Below, piece by piece: positions 32,447-40,564 of a stretch of DNA of 52,602 nucleotides. A model generated the notes under the pieces. The model saw only the letters and a list, made by a program, of their open reading frames with translations, did no database searches and was not told where the DNA came from. Made by a program: the position numbers and the translations under genes. Origin of the DNA: Rhizobium leucaenae USDA 9039 (GTDB lineage Bacteria; Pseudomonadota; Alphaproteobacteria; Rhizobiales; Rhizobiaceae); contig NZ_AUFB01000027.1 of the NCBI RefSeq assembly GCF_000426285.1, forward strand, positions 1 to 52,602. Direction: 5' to 3'. Each line of letters starts with the position of its first letter. Position 1 is the first letter of the stretch.

Positions 32447-32530
32447 GTTAACCAAGGGCGTTAACAGCCGGTAAATTTTGCTGGAAAGGCGCCCGATTCA
32501 TGGCGATCTTTGCGAAGCATTAACCATTAA
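32447..32530. promoter_or_regulatory. Two GTTAAC boxes and a TTAACCATTAA motif between ftsE and DUF3426-like gene
   Basis: GTTAAC occurs at 32447-32452 and 32460-32465, separated by exactly 7 bases, and TTAACCATTAA at 32520-32530. TTAACCAT and paired TTAA are the established recognition elements of the cell-cycle regulator CtrA in alphaproteobacteria. Division genes are typical targets. Binding here is inference. Confidence 0.45.
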
Positions 32531-32616
32531 AATTTACGACTGGGCAGGATTCGTTTCAATGCCCAGAATTCAGGTGGGTGTTGAAACCATGTGGATCACC
32601 GGAAAGGGAGATCGTC

Positions 32617-33282
32617 ATGGGCACTTTTCGCCACCGCCAACAACAGGCGGGATTGATCTATGACCTGCTGCCGCCCGAGCGCGGATTGAGTTCGGGACTG
32701 TCACGCCGCTTCGATCCGAAGCCGGATATCGTCGACGCCGAGTTCGTGACGGTCATCCCCAGCCGCATCAGGACCGCCTCGACCAGCAATACCCGCGACA
32801 GGGCTTCCCATCCCGGGCAATCACCGCGGCCGGCTCCTAGAGGCGCTCTCCTCCAGGCATTCACGGGCCTGCGCCTTGCCGAGGGCTGGCTGCAGCAGGC
32901 CTCGCGCCGCAGCTTCGTGGCGCTCATCGTTGCTCTGGCCATCCTGGTCTTCGGTCTTGCCGGCGGGTTCTCGGGGTTAACAGGCACACCGGCACAGGCG
33001 ACGTCGGAGCCGCTGCAGTTTTCGCATGTGACGCTGACGCCGCGCGACGAGAACGGCATGCGGGTGGTTACCGTCAACGGCATCATCGAGAACGAGACCG
33101 GCGCCACGCTCTCGGTGCCGCCCGTCCGCGCCGATATCTTCTCCGGCGGCCAATTGCTGTCGAGTGTGGTGGTGAACCCGCAGGTCAACCGCATCGGACC
33201 GCATGAGAGCCGCGGATTTTCCACGCGATTACAGCATGCCGGTGGAAAAATGCCGGATGTTCGCCTCTCCTTCATGCCCTAG
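32617..33282 (+). CDS. DUF3426-like membrane protein
   Basis: A 221-residue protein with an Arg/Pro-rich cytoplasmic part (about 1-95), one membrane helix (about 102-124, FVALIVALAILVFGLAGGF) and a periplasmic beta domain with FSHVTLTPRDENGMRVVTVN and IENETGATLSVPPVRADIF, ending LQHAGGKMPDVRLSFMP. The beta domain resembles DUF3426/FxLYD folds, but the N-terminal zinc ribbon seen in many relatives is missing. AAGGGAG lies before the ATG. Divergent from ftsE, upstream of hpt. Confidence 0.7.
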   Translation: MGTFRHRQQQAGLIYDLLPPERGLSSGLSRRFDPKPDIVDAEFVTVIPSRIRTASTSNTRDRASHPGQSPRPAPRGALLQAFTGLRLAEGWLQQASRRSFVALIVALAILVFGLAGGFSGLTGTPAQATSEPLQFSHVTLTPRDENGMRVVTVNGIIENETGATLSVPPVRADIFSGGQLLSSVVVNPQVNRIGPHESRGFSTRLQHAGGKMPDVRLSFMP

Positions 33283-33367
33283 GGGGTGTGTCGGCCCTCA
33301 GGTTTGTGCTACGGGCTAGAGCTTGATCGGCGGACAAGTCCGCAACAGCCATGGAGCATGCCAATCA

Positions 33368-33910
33368 ATGCCTGTCGTACGCGGGAAGAATATCGAGCCG
33401 CTTTTCACCGCCGAGCAGATCGCCGAGCGCAATCACGCCATGGCGAAGGAAATCGCCAGCGGGCCGACGAAGGACCTCCTCGTCATCGCCATTCTCAAGG
33501 GCTCGTTCATCTTCGCCGCCGATCTGTTGCGCGCGCTGCATGAGACCGGGTTGGCGCCGGAAGTCGAGTTCATCACGCTCTCAAGCTACGGCGCGGGCAC
33601 GGTTTCCCAGGGCGTGCGCATCGTCAAGGACATAGACAGCGATGTCCGGGATCGCGATGTGCTGCTGATCGACGACATTCTGGAATCCGGTCGCACGCTG
33701 CGATTCGCCAAGGAATTGCTCTACGAGCGCGGTGCCCGCCATGTCACGCTTGCGGTGCTGCTCGACAAGAGCGTCAAGCGCCAGGAAGAGCTGGAGGCCG
33801 ACTATGTCGGCTTCGAATGCCCCGATTATTTCGTCGTCGGCTACGGCATGGACGTTGCCTATGCCTTCCGTGAGCTGCCCTTCGTCGGCGTGGTAACCGG
33901 AGACGCCTGA
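33368..33910 (+). CDS. hpt: Hypoxanthine phosphoribosyltransferase
   Basis: A 180-residue type I phosphoribosyltransferase for purine salvage, with the PRPP loop VLLIDDILESGRTL, the flexible-loop block FITLSSYGAGTVSQG and the base-binding DYFVVGYGMDVAYAFRELPFVGVV. Length is normal. The ATG at 33368 (MPVVRGKNIEPLFTAEQI) is chosen; 15 codons further upstream are open but lack support. Confidence 0.94.
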   Translation: MPVVRGKNIEPLFTAEQIAERNHAMAKEIASGPTKDLLVIAILKGSFIFAADLLRALHETGLAPEVEFITLSSYGAGTVSQGVRIVKDIDSDVRDRDVLLIDDILESGRTLRFAKELLYERGARHVTLAVLLDKSVKRQEELEADYVGFECPDYFVVGYGMDVAYAFRELPFVGVVTGDA

Positions 33911-33939
33911 GATCTCCGGGCCAGAAATGGCTGCCGGTT

Positions 33940-33973
33940 TTGGGACAGTCCGATGCTCATGCAATCTGTCCCA
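33940..33973. promoter_or_regulatory. Perfect 9-bp inverted repeat between hpt and cpdR
   Basis: TTGGGACAG (33940-33948) and CTGTCCCAA (33965-33973) are exact inverted repeats with a 16-base spacer. There is no T run, so besides a weak hpt terminator it could be a regulator-binding site for cpdR. A TTAACCA CtrA-like half-site follows at 33997-34003. Confidence 0.45.
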
Positions 33974-34096
33974 ATATGCTCCCGCGATGACGACTCATTA
34001 ACCACGGAGCCGCATCGCACCACCGTCGTTTACCTATCGCAAACGGAATTCTGGTGATTTCGGTCGCGGAACATGACGGACCACGGAGCATAGACC

Positions 34097-34456
34097 ATGG
34101 CAAAAATTCTGATCACCGAAGATGAGGACTCTCTTCGCACCTTTGTCGCGCGCGCCCTGCGTCTGGACGGCCACGAGACCGAAGAGGCGGCCGATGGCGC
34201 CGAAGGTCTGGAAAAACTGAAGCAGGGGGCCTACGACCTGCTGCTCTCCGATATCCGCATGCCGGTCATGGACGGCATCGAACTGGCCCATCAGGCTGCC
34301 TCGACCTGCCCTGGCATGAAGATTCTCCTGATGACCGGCTATGCCGAGCAGCGCGAACGTGCCGACGACCTCATGGAAAAGATCGTCGACGTCGTTTCCA
34401 AGCCCTTCGCTTTGCCGGATATCCGCAAGGCGGTGGCTCGGGCGCTGGCTGCTTAG
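34097..34456 (+). CDS. cpdR: Single-domain response regulator CpdR
   Basis: A 119-residue receiver domain with no output domain: acidic pocket ITEDED, phospho-acceptor Asp52 in LLLSDIRMPVMDG, LLMTGYAEQ (Thr switch) and the Lys of VSKPF. In alphaproteobacteria CpdR is dephosphorylated to recruit substrates to ClpXP and controls CtrA turnover and cell-cycle progression; in rhizobia it affects symbiotic differentiation. Monocistronic, convergent with the TIGR02302 gene through a shared hairpin. Confidence 0.93.
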   Translation: MAKILITEDEDSLRTFVARALRLDGHETEEAADGAEGLEKLKQGAYDLLLSDIRMPVMDGIELAHQAASTCPGMKILLMTGYAEQRERADDLMEKIVDVVSKPFALPDIRKAVARALAA

Positions 34457-34472
34457 CGGCAAGATCGGAATG

Positions 34473-34494
34473 GCTTCGCCAACGGCGGCGAAGC
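34473..34494. terminator. Bidirectional hairpin between cpdR and TIGR02302 gene
   Basis: GCTTCGCC (34473-34480) and GGCGAAGC (34487-34494) form a perfect 8-bp stem. It lies between two convergent stop codons (34456 and 34505) and can end both transcripts. Confidence 0.6.
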
Positions 34495-34504
34495 TGCCGT
34501 GACC

Positions 34505-37312
34505 CTATTGGCCCATGTCGAGCAGGCGCTCGAGATAACGCCGTTCCTCCGACAATGACGGATTGTTGCTCAGCCGCTCGCGGATGGCATCGAGAATTTC
34601 GCGGGCACGCTGGGTATCGATGATGTTCGGTATCTTATTCTCGTTTGTCTCATCAAAGAAACTGCCATCGCTGCGTTGGCGTCCAAGCGGATCGCGGCCG
34701 TTCTGGTTGCCCTGGCCGCCCTGACCCTGCTGCTGGCCCTGACCTTGTCCCTGCTGCTGTTGCATCTGCGCCATAAGCTGGTTCATCATATCGCGCGTGC
34801 CTTTGCGCAAGGCGTCAAGCGCGCGGCCCTGGCCCTGTACCGCGGCTTCGCCGTTGCCCTGGGCGAGATCTCCGGAGGCGCCCTTCATTTCCTGTTGGGC
34901 CCTGCCGTAATTCTGGTTCGGCTTCATGCCCATGGAGCCGAGGTCCTTCTGCAGCTCGCCGAGCTGCTTGCCGAGTTCATCCTGCTGCTTGCGCAATTGC
35001 TTCAGGGCATCGCGCAGTTGATCGGCGGTCATGTTATCCGTCTGATTGGCGCCCTGCTGCTTCTGGCCCTGTTGGCCTTGCTGGTTCTGGCCTTGCTGGT
35101 TCTGGCCTTGCTGGTTCTGGCCTTGCTGATTTTGGCCCTGCTGGTTCTGGCCTTGCTGCCGATCCTGTTGGCCCATATCCGGCTGCGCTGGATCGTTCAG
35201 ATCGGGCATAGGTTGGTTCAGCGCATCGTCGCCATCCTCATTGGGATCGCCGCGCTGCATGCGGTCACGCATCGCCTGGTCGAGCTTGAAGGTCTGCTCC
35301 ATCAGCTTCTGCTGGTCGCGCAGGATGCGGCCGAGCTTGTCCATCTGCTGGCGCATCTTGTCGTTGGCTTCGTTCTGCTGCTGATTCTGGCCGCGCTGTG
35401 GTCTTCCGGCCTGCAGGCTGTTCATCATCTGCTGCAGTTCGGAGAGCATCTGCTGCGCCGCTTCGCGATTGCCGGAGCGGGCGAGATTTTCAATCTGGTC
35501 CATCATCCGCTGCAAATCCTGTTGGCGCAGGATATTGGCCGACTTCTGGTTCGGCTGCGCCGGCATGTTCTTCATGCGCTCGGCGAGCTCCTTCATATAG
35601 TCGTTCATCGCCTTGCGCAGTTCGTCCGTCAGCTTTTTGATTTCGGCGTCGGACGCATTGCGCTGCAGAGCCTCTGATAGCTTCTGCTGCGCGTCGCGCA
35701 GTGCTTTCTCCGCATCGGTCAATTGCGCGTCTTCCATGCCGAGCGCGATCTGCCAGAGGTAGTCGGCAGTATCCTTCAGCGCGATATCGCCGCGCGCGAT
35801 TTTCATGCGTGTCAGCGCCGATTCGAGCAGCAGATAATTGCCGAGATCCGGGATCGTCTCGTTCGCACGGATCGTCAGCGATTGATTAAGCTCGATCGCC
35901 TCGGGCATCTTGCGGGTGTCCAGCGCGAAAACCTGGCGTTCCTCGGCAACGGCGGCGGCGAGCGGCTCACTGAAATTGCGCGAGGGGAGGGTCATCTCAT
36001 AGGGTGCGCTGCGGCCCGTCTGGCCGGCGCCGTCGCGAGCAACGAGACTGACGCGCACTTGCTTGCCGGCAAGCGGATCCTGCGTCAGGTCATGGCTCGC
36101 CAATCCTTTGCCATTACGCCGGTCGCGACGCGAAATCTCCAGCTTGTATTCCGGCAGACCGTAAAGCGGCGTGGCCTGGGGATCGGTATCGACAGGTACG
36201 ATTTCGGCATGGGCCTCCTCGACGCCGTAGTCGTCCTTGACCTTGAAGCCGAGTTCGAGCGCGCCGTTGGGTGTTGCATGCGGAATGCCGTCGAAAGCGA
36301 TTTCCGGCGGCTTGTCGGTGACCACTTTGAAAGACCAGGATCTACCGTTGACGGTGAGCTTGCCACCTTTTTCGAGCTTCAATACATGCGTACGGGCGGT
36401 CATGGCGCCGGCAACAGCCGGGGCGGCAGCGTTATTCGATACCGGCTGCGCAGCCGGAGGCGTGGCGGCGTTGCCGGCAGGAGGCGGCTGCTTGCCGGCA
36501 TCCGCGGCCTGTTCGGGGATCTCGGCACCAGTGTCGCTGCCGGCGGTCTGGAACAGGACCTTCTCATCCGTCGAAGCGCCGGTGACGCGCACGGTGAGTT
36601 CCGAGAATTGCGGGACGTTGACGCTGTCACCCGTGTTGGCGGCACTGCCCGTCAGGTAGACGGGGGCTTCACCGGTGTAATAGGGCGGCGTCACCCAGGC
36701 GTCGACGCGCACGTCGGGATTGACAGACGTCACCGCCGGAGCGGTGAAGGCATCCGTCAGCGAGCCGCCGCTGTTGGACATGGAAAAGCTGAAAGCCGTC
36801 ACCAGCAGCAGCGCCGGAATGGTGCGGAGCGCGAAGCGGTCGTAACGGGCGATATCGGGGCGAGGCAGGCCGGCGTCTAAGGCGGCGATCCGCGCTGCCA
36901 TGCGCGCCTGATGTTCCCGCCATAGCGCCCGGGCAAAGGGCGTGTCGAAAGCCGGCTCGTCTTCCTGCACGGTGACCGGCTGGTGGGCGAGGCCATTGCG
37001 CTCCTCCAGCATCCGGTCGGCTTCGGCAACCGTCGGCCAGCGCAGGCGGCGGAAGGGGACAACGGAGATGGCGAAGGCGATGGCGAAAACGGCAAGCAGG
37101 GCGAAGCGCAGTGCATCGGGCGCGATGCGGAAAATGCCGAACCAGGCTGCCGAGACGAAAAGAGCCAGAATCGAAAGCGGCACCAGCAGCAGGGGCAAGA
37201 TCTGCTCCGAGGCCAATACCAGCCGCGCGAAGAGACGTTTGACCGCAACCAGCCGCGCCAGCGCCGGACGGGTGGCGAGAGCGCCTTTCTTGAGGTTGCT
37301 GGGGCTGGTCAT
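34505..37312 (-). CDS. TIGR02302/DUF4175 large membrane protein
   Basis: A 935-residue protein. Two N-terminal helices (about residues 32-82) and one near 170-190 anchor it; a periplasmic region follows, with a Pro/Ala-rich insert, then long helical and Gln/Asn-rich segments. A tandem five-residue repeat QGQNQ (about six copies, encoded by a 15-bp unit near 35070-35160) lies at about residues 715-750. The family is alphaproteobacterial and of unknown function. The ATG at 37312 (MTSPSNLKKGALATRP) is chosen; 26 codons further upstream are open. It follows lysA with a 249-bp gap. Confidence 0.88.
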   Translation of the reverse strand: MTSPSNLKKGALATRPALARLVAVKRLFARLVLASEQILPLLLVPLSILALFVSAAWFGIFRIAPDALRFALLAVFAIAFAISVVPFRRLRWPTVAEADRMLEERNGLAHQPVTVQEDEPAFDTPFARALWREHQARMAARIAALDAGLPRPDIARYDRFALRTIPALLLVTAFSFSMSNSGGSLTDAFTAPAVTSVNPDVRVDAWVTPPYYTGEAPVYLTGSAANTGDSVNVPQFSELTVRVTGASTDEKVLFQTAGSDTGAEIPEQAADAGKQPPPAGNAATPPAAQPVSNNAAAPAVAGAMTARTHVLKLEKGGKLTVNGRSWSFKVVTDKPPEIAFDGIPHATPNGALELGFKVKDDYGVEEAHAEIVPVDTDPQATPLYGLPEYKLEISRRDRRNGKGLASHDLTQDPLAGKQVRVSLVARDGAGQTGRSAPYEMTLPSRNFSEPLAAAVAEERQVFALDTRKMPEAIELNQSLTIRANETIPDLGNYLLLESALTRMKIARGDIALKDTADYLWQIALGMEDAQLTDAEKALRDAQQKLSEALQRNASDAEIKKLTDELRKAMNDYMKELAERMKNMPAQPNQKSANILRQQDLQRMMDQIENLARSGNREAAQQMLSELQQMMNSLQAGRPQRGQNQQQNEANDKMRQQMDKLGRILRDQQKLMEQTFKLDQAMRDRMQRGDPNEDGDDALNQPMPDLNDPAQPDMGQQDRQQGQNQQGQNQQGQNQQGQNQQGQNQQGQQGQKQQGANQTDNMTADQLRDALKQLRKQQDELGKQLGELQKDLGSMGMKPNQNYGRAQQEMKGASGDLAQGNGEAAVQGQGRALDALRKGTRDMMNQLMAQMQQQQGQGQGQQQGQGGQGNQNGRDPLGRQRSDGSFFDETNENKIPNIIDTQRAREILDAIRERLSNNPSLSEERRYLERLLDMGQ
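35068..35165 (-). repeat. 15-bp tandem repeat coding for QGQNQ
   Basis: About six near-identical 15-bp units, in plus-strand form ttgctggttctggcc, lie inside the TIGR02302 gene. Since the unit is a multiple of three, copy-number change would keep the reading frame. Neighbouring positions show degenerate copies. Confidence 0.85.
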
Positions 37313-37476
37313 CGGTCCGGTTTTCTCCCCGATCTGACGTTGATAGCTATCTCTCCGATCGAGATGGTCGGGCGTCGCATAGGGCCGCAATCACGCCGCC
37401 CGGCGGGACGCCTTCACAGGAAGATAACATTCTTTGTGGCGAAGACGAGGGCAAGCGGCCGTAAAGGCCGCTTTTT
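37313..37476 (+). ncRNA. Possible small RNA ending at orphan terminator
   Basis: The 160 bp before the plus-strand terminator contain no open frame of interest but have further self-complementary GC segments (for example CCGCCCGGCGGG near 37395-37410). The only simple explanation for the terminator's orientation is a plus-strand transcript. No promoter could be assigned with confidence. Confidence 0.25.
37453..37476 (+). terminator. Orphan plus-strand intrinsic terminator
   Basis: AAGCGGCC, loop GTAAA, GGCCGCTT followed by TTTT on the plus strand: a strong intrinsic terminator in the 249-bp gap between two minus-strand genes (lysA and TIGR02302). No plus-strand protein gene ends here. Read on the minus strand it lacks the T run. 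Confidence 0.6.
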
Positions 37477-37561
37477 CATCGGATTTCGCCGAAACGTGAT
37501 TGAGCGGGTCGGTCGGGCAAGGCGCGTGAATCCCACCGAAAACCGGCCCGGATTTTCGAAA

Positions 37562-38833
37562 CTAAGCGTCGAACCAAGGCGGAATCGAATCGAGCCCGAT
37601 CAGCTCTTCATAGGTCCTGCGTGGCCGGATGACATGGAAATCGCTGCCCTTGACCAGCACTTCGGGGACCAGAAGCCGGCTGTTATAGGTGCCGGCCTGT
37701 ACCGCGCCGTAAGCGCCGCCGGAGCTGACGGCCAACAGATCGCCGGGCTTCGGCATTGCCATTTCACGGTCGAGAGCCAAATAGTCGCCGGTCTCGCAGA
37801 CCGGGCCGACGACATCGGCCTTGATGCGCGGGGCATTGGCGGCGGTGATCTCGACAGCGCGAATTTCGTGATAGGCCTCGTAAAGCGTCGGGCGGATCAG
37901 GTCGTTCATCGCGCCGTCGACAATGACGAAGGTCTTGTGGCCGCCGTCCTTTACGTAGATCACCTCGGTCACGAGGATGCCGGCATTGCCGACGATCAGG
38001 CGGCCGGGCTCAGTGACGATCTTGCAGTTCAGGCCGCTCAACTGGTTCTTGACGATATGGGCATAGGCTTCCGGTGCCGGCGGCGGATCGTTGTCGTCGC
38101 GGTAGGGAATGCCAAGGCCACCGCCGATATCGACATGACGGATATCGTGGCCGTCGCCGCGCAGCGTCTCGACGAGATCGCGCAGCAGCTTGAAGGCGTC
38201 CTCGAAGGGCTGCAGCTCAGTGATCTGACTGCCGATATGCATGTCGATGCCGGTGACCTTGATGCTTGGCAGATTGGCGGCGCGGCCATAGACGGCGCGG
38301 GCACGTTCCCAGGAGATGCCGAACTTGTTTTCCTTCTTGCCGGTCGAAATCTTCGCATGCGTGCGGGCATCGACGTCGGGATTGATGCGGAAGGAGACGG
38401 GGGCGATCTTGCCGGCGCGGACGGCGCGCTGGTTCAGCACTTCCAGTTCCGGCTCGGATTCGACATTGAAGCAGTAGATGCCGGCTTCGAGCGCCACATC
38501 CATTTCCTCAGCCGTCTTGCCGACGCCGGAGAACATGATGCGGCTCGCGGGGATGCCGGCGGCAAGGGCACGATGCAGTTCGCCCACGGAAACGACGTCG
38601 ACGCCAGCGCCGAGCCGCCCGAGCGTCTTCAACACCGCCTGATTGGAATTGGCCTTCATCGCATAGCAGACCATGGCGTCGACATCGCCGAAAGCTTCGG
38701 AGAAGACGCGATAGTGACGCTCGAGCGTTGCCGTCGAATAGACGTAGAAAGGCGTGCCGACAGCCTTGGCGATTTCCGGAACGGGAACGTCCTCGGCGTA
38801 GAGAATGCCGTCGCGATATTGAAAATGGTTCAC
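37562..38833 (-). CDS. lysA: Diaminopimelate decarboxylase
   Basis: A 423-residue PLP enzyme (alanine-racemase-like barrel plus beta domain) that makes lysine from meso-diaminopimelate. It shows VCYAMKANSNQAVLKTL with the PLP lysine, the HIGSQI block, GGGLGIPY and the EPGRLIVGNAG and GPVCETGD segments. The start is a GTG at 38833 (VNHFQYRDGILYAEDVPVPE); an open frame to 38983 overlaps the lptM-like gene and is not credible. It follows lptM by 13 bp in the argH-lptM-lysA direction. Confidence 0.95.
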   Translation of the reverse strand: MNHFQYRDGILYAEDVPVPEIAKAVGTPFYVYSTATLERHYRVFSEAFGDVDAMVCYAMKANSNQAVLKTLGRLGAGVDVVSVGELHRALAAGIPASRIMFSGVGKTAEEMDVALEAGIYCFNVESEPELEVLNQRAVRAGKIAPVSFRINPDVDARTHAKISTGKKENKFGISWERARAVYGRAANLPSIKVTGIDMHIGSQITELQPFEDAFKLLRDLVETLRGDGHDIRHVDIGGGLGIPYRDDNDPPPAPEAYAHIVKNQLSGLNCKIVTEPGRLIVGNAGILVTEVIYVKDGGHKTFVIVDGAMNDLIRPTLYEAYHEIRAVEITAANAPRIKADVVGPVCETGDYLALDREMAMPKPGDLLAVSSGGAYGAVQAGTYNSRLLVPEVLVKGSDFHVIRPRRTYEELIGLDSIPPWFDA

Positions 38834-38846
38834 GGTCGAGGCCTGT

Positions 38847-39041
38847 TTAGAGAAGCGGATCGAGGAGAAACTTCTTGTCCTCGGTGCCCGGCTGTTTCGT
38901 CGGCTTGTTGACGTCACCGCCCTTGGTTGCTGCGGCACTTGGCGGATCGAGATCGCCCTTGCGGCCACATCCGACAACGGCAAGGCCGATGACCGAAAGC
39001 ACGACGGTCAGGCGGATGATATGCGGCATGTTGATCTGCAT
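38847..39041 (-). CDS. LptM-like small lipoprotein
   Basis: A 64-residue lipoprotein. A short hydrophobic signal ends in the lipobox VVGC, and the mature N-terminus CGRKGDLDPP is the hallmark of the LptM/YifL family, which helps LptD mature in the LPS export machinery. The ATG at 39041 follows AAGAGGA. The order argH-lptM-lysA is conserved in many proteobacteria. The C-terminal tail is Lys/Thr-rich and low complexity. Confidence 0.88.
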   Translation of the reverse strand: MQINMPHIIRLTVVLSVIGLAVVGCGRKGDLDPPSAAATKGGDVNKPTKQPGTEDKKFLLDPLL

Positions 39042-39140
39042 CGAAATCCTCTTGGGCGGCAAACGCGGAAGCAGTCCTTCATAGCGAAGTTTCCGCGCCT
39101 TGTGCACCCTGATTGTTGATTGTGATTTTCGGCGATTTTC

Positions 39141-40541
39141 TCAGTTGCGGGCGCGCCAGAAGGCGATCTGCTTGCGCACTTCCGACGGCGCCGTGCCACC
39201 GTAGCTCTTGCGGCTGGCGACCGAGGCTTCGACGGTCAGAACGTCGAAGATCTTTGCCGTGATTGCCGGGTGGATCGCCTGCAGCTCTTCGAGCGACAGT
39301 TCGGCGAGATCGCATGACTTGCTCTCGGCAAGGGCGACGGCGCGACCGGTGACGTGATGAGCGTCGCGGAAGGGCAGGCCCGCTTCGCGCACCAGCCAGT
39401 CGGCAAGATCGGTGGCTGTCGAATAGCCGGAGCCGGCGGCCGCCTTCATGCGGGCGGTGTTGATCGTCATGTCGCGCACCATGCCGGTCATGGCGGCGAT
39501 CGCCAGTTCCAGGCTTTCGGCGGCGTCGAACACCTGTTCCTTGTCTTCCTGCATGTCCTTGGAATAGGCGAGCGGCAGGCCCTTCATGATCGTCAGGAGC
39601 GCCACCAGCGAGCCGTTGATGCGGCCGGTCTTGGCGCGCACCAGCTCGGCGGCATCCGGGTTCTTCTTCTGCGGCATGATGGACGAGCCGGTGGAGAAGG
39701 CGTCGGAGAGGCGCACGAAGCCGAACTGCGGCGTCGACCAGATGACGATTTCTTCGGCGAGCCGCGACAGGTGCATGCCGGCGATGGCGGCGATCGACAG
39801 GAATTCGAGAGCGAAGTCGCGGTCGGAGACGGTATCGATCGAATTGCGGGTCGGCTCGCGGAAGCCGAGTGCCTTGGCCGTCATGTGGCGGTCGATCGGG
39901 AAGCCGGTGCCGGCAAGGGCTGCAGCGCCAATCGGCGATTCGTCCATGTGCTCGATGGCGTGGCGCACGCGCGAGCGGTCGCGGCCGAACATTTCGACAT
40001 AGGCCATGCAGTGATGGCCGAAGGTGACGGGCTGTGCCGTCTGCAGATGGGTGAAACCCGGCATGACGCTATCGGCATGTTCTTCGGCGCGGTCGAGGAA
40101 GGCTGACATCAGCTCCGTCAGCGCCTGTTCGCATTTCTGCAGCTCTTCCTTGACCCAGAGGCGGAAATCCAGCGCCACCTGATCATTGCGCGAACGTGCC
40201 GTATGGAGACGTCCGGCAGCCGGGCCGATCAGGGTCGCGAGCCGCGCTTCGACATTCATGTGAATGTCTTCGAGGCGGCGGGAAAATTCGAAGTTACCGC
40301 TCTCGATCTCTGACAGGATCGTGTTCAGGCCGTGAACGATCTTGTCTTTATCCTCGGTGGAAATGATGCCTTGATGGGCAAGCATGCCGGCATGCGCGAT
40401 TGAGCCGCGGATATCCTGTGCAAACAGCTTCTTGTCGAAACCGATCGATGCATTTATCTCCTCCATGATCGCCGCGGGGCCGGAGGCGAAACGTCCGCCC
40501 CACATCTGATTGGAGGATTTGGTGTCCGTGCCGTCAGCCAT
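39141..40541 (-). CDS. argH: Argininosuccinate lyase
   Basis: A 466-residue fumarase/aspartase superfamily enzyme that releases arginine and fumarate. Signature GSSIMPQKKNPDAAELVRAK is present, with the catalytic His region of TARSRNDQVALDFRL and MPGFTHLQTAQP. Length is normal. The ATG at 40541 (MADGTDTKSSNQMWGGRF) is used. It starts only 23 bp from the divergent tlpA start. Confidence 0.97.
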   Translation of the reverse strand: MADGTDTKSSNQMWGGRFASGPAAIMEEINASIGFDKKLFAQDIRGSIAHAGMLAHQGIISTEDKDKIVHGLNTILSEIESGNFEFSRRLEDIHMNVEARLATLIGPAAGRLHTARSRNDQVALDFRLWVKEELQKCEQALTELMSAFLDRAEEHADSVMPGFTHLQTAQPVTFGHHCMAYVEMFGRDRSRVRHAIEHMDESPIGAAALAGTGFPIDRHMTAKALGFREPTRNSIDTVSDRDFALEFLSIAAIAGMHLSRLAEEIVIWSTPQFGFVRLSDAFSTGSSIMPQKKNPDAAELVRAKTGRINGSLVALLTIMKGLPLAYSKDMQEDKEQVFDAAESLELAIAAMTGMVRDMTINTARMKAAAGSGYSTATDLADWLVREAGLPFRDAHHVTGRAVALAESKSCDLAELSLEELQAIHPAITAKIFDVLTVEASVASRKSYGGTAPSEVRKQIAFWRARN

Positions 40542-40564
40542 GAGATGCCTACCTGGAGAATGTA

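Noticed and set aside
35068..35165. Tandem repeat considered as CRISPR-like
   Set aside because: Units are 15 bp, contiguous without spacers and in frame in a coding region.
34676..35677. Leucine-rich plus-strand frame resembling a multi-span membrane protein
   Set aside because: It is the complement of the Gln-rich QGQNQ repeat of the TIGR02302 gene; hydrophobicity arises from CAG/CTG complementarity.
36983..38911. 642-codon plus-strand frame opposite lysA and part of TIGR02302
   Set aside because: Shadow of two real minus-strand genes; no start site support.
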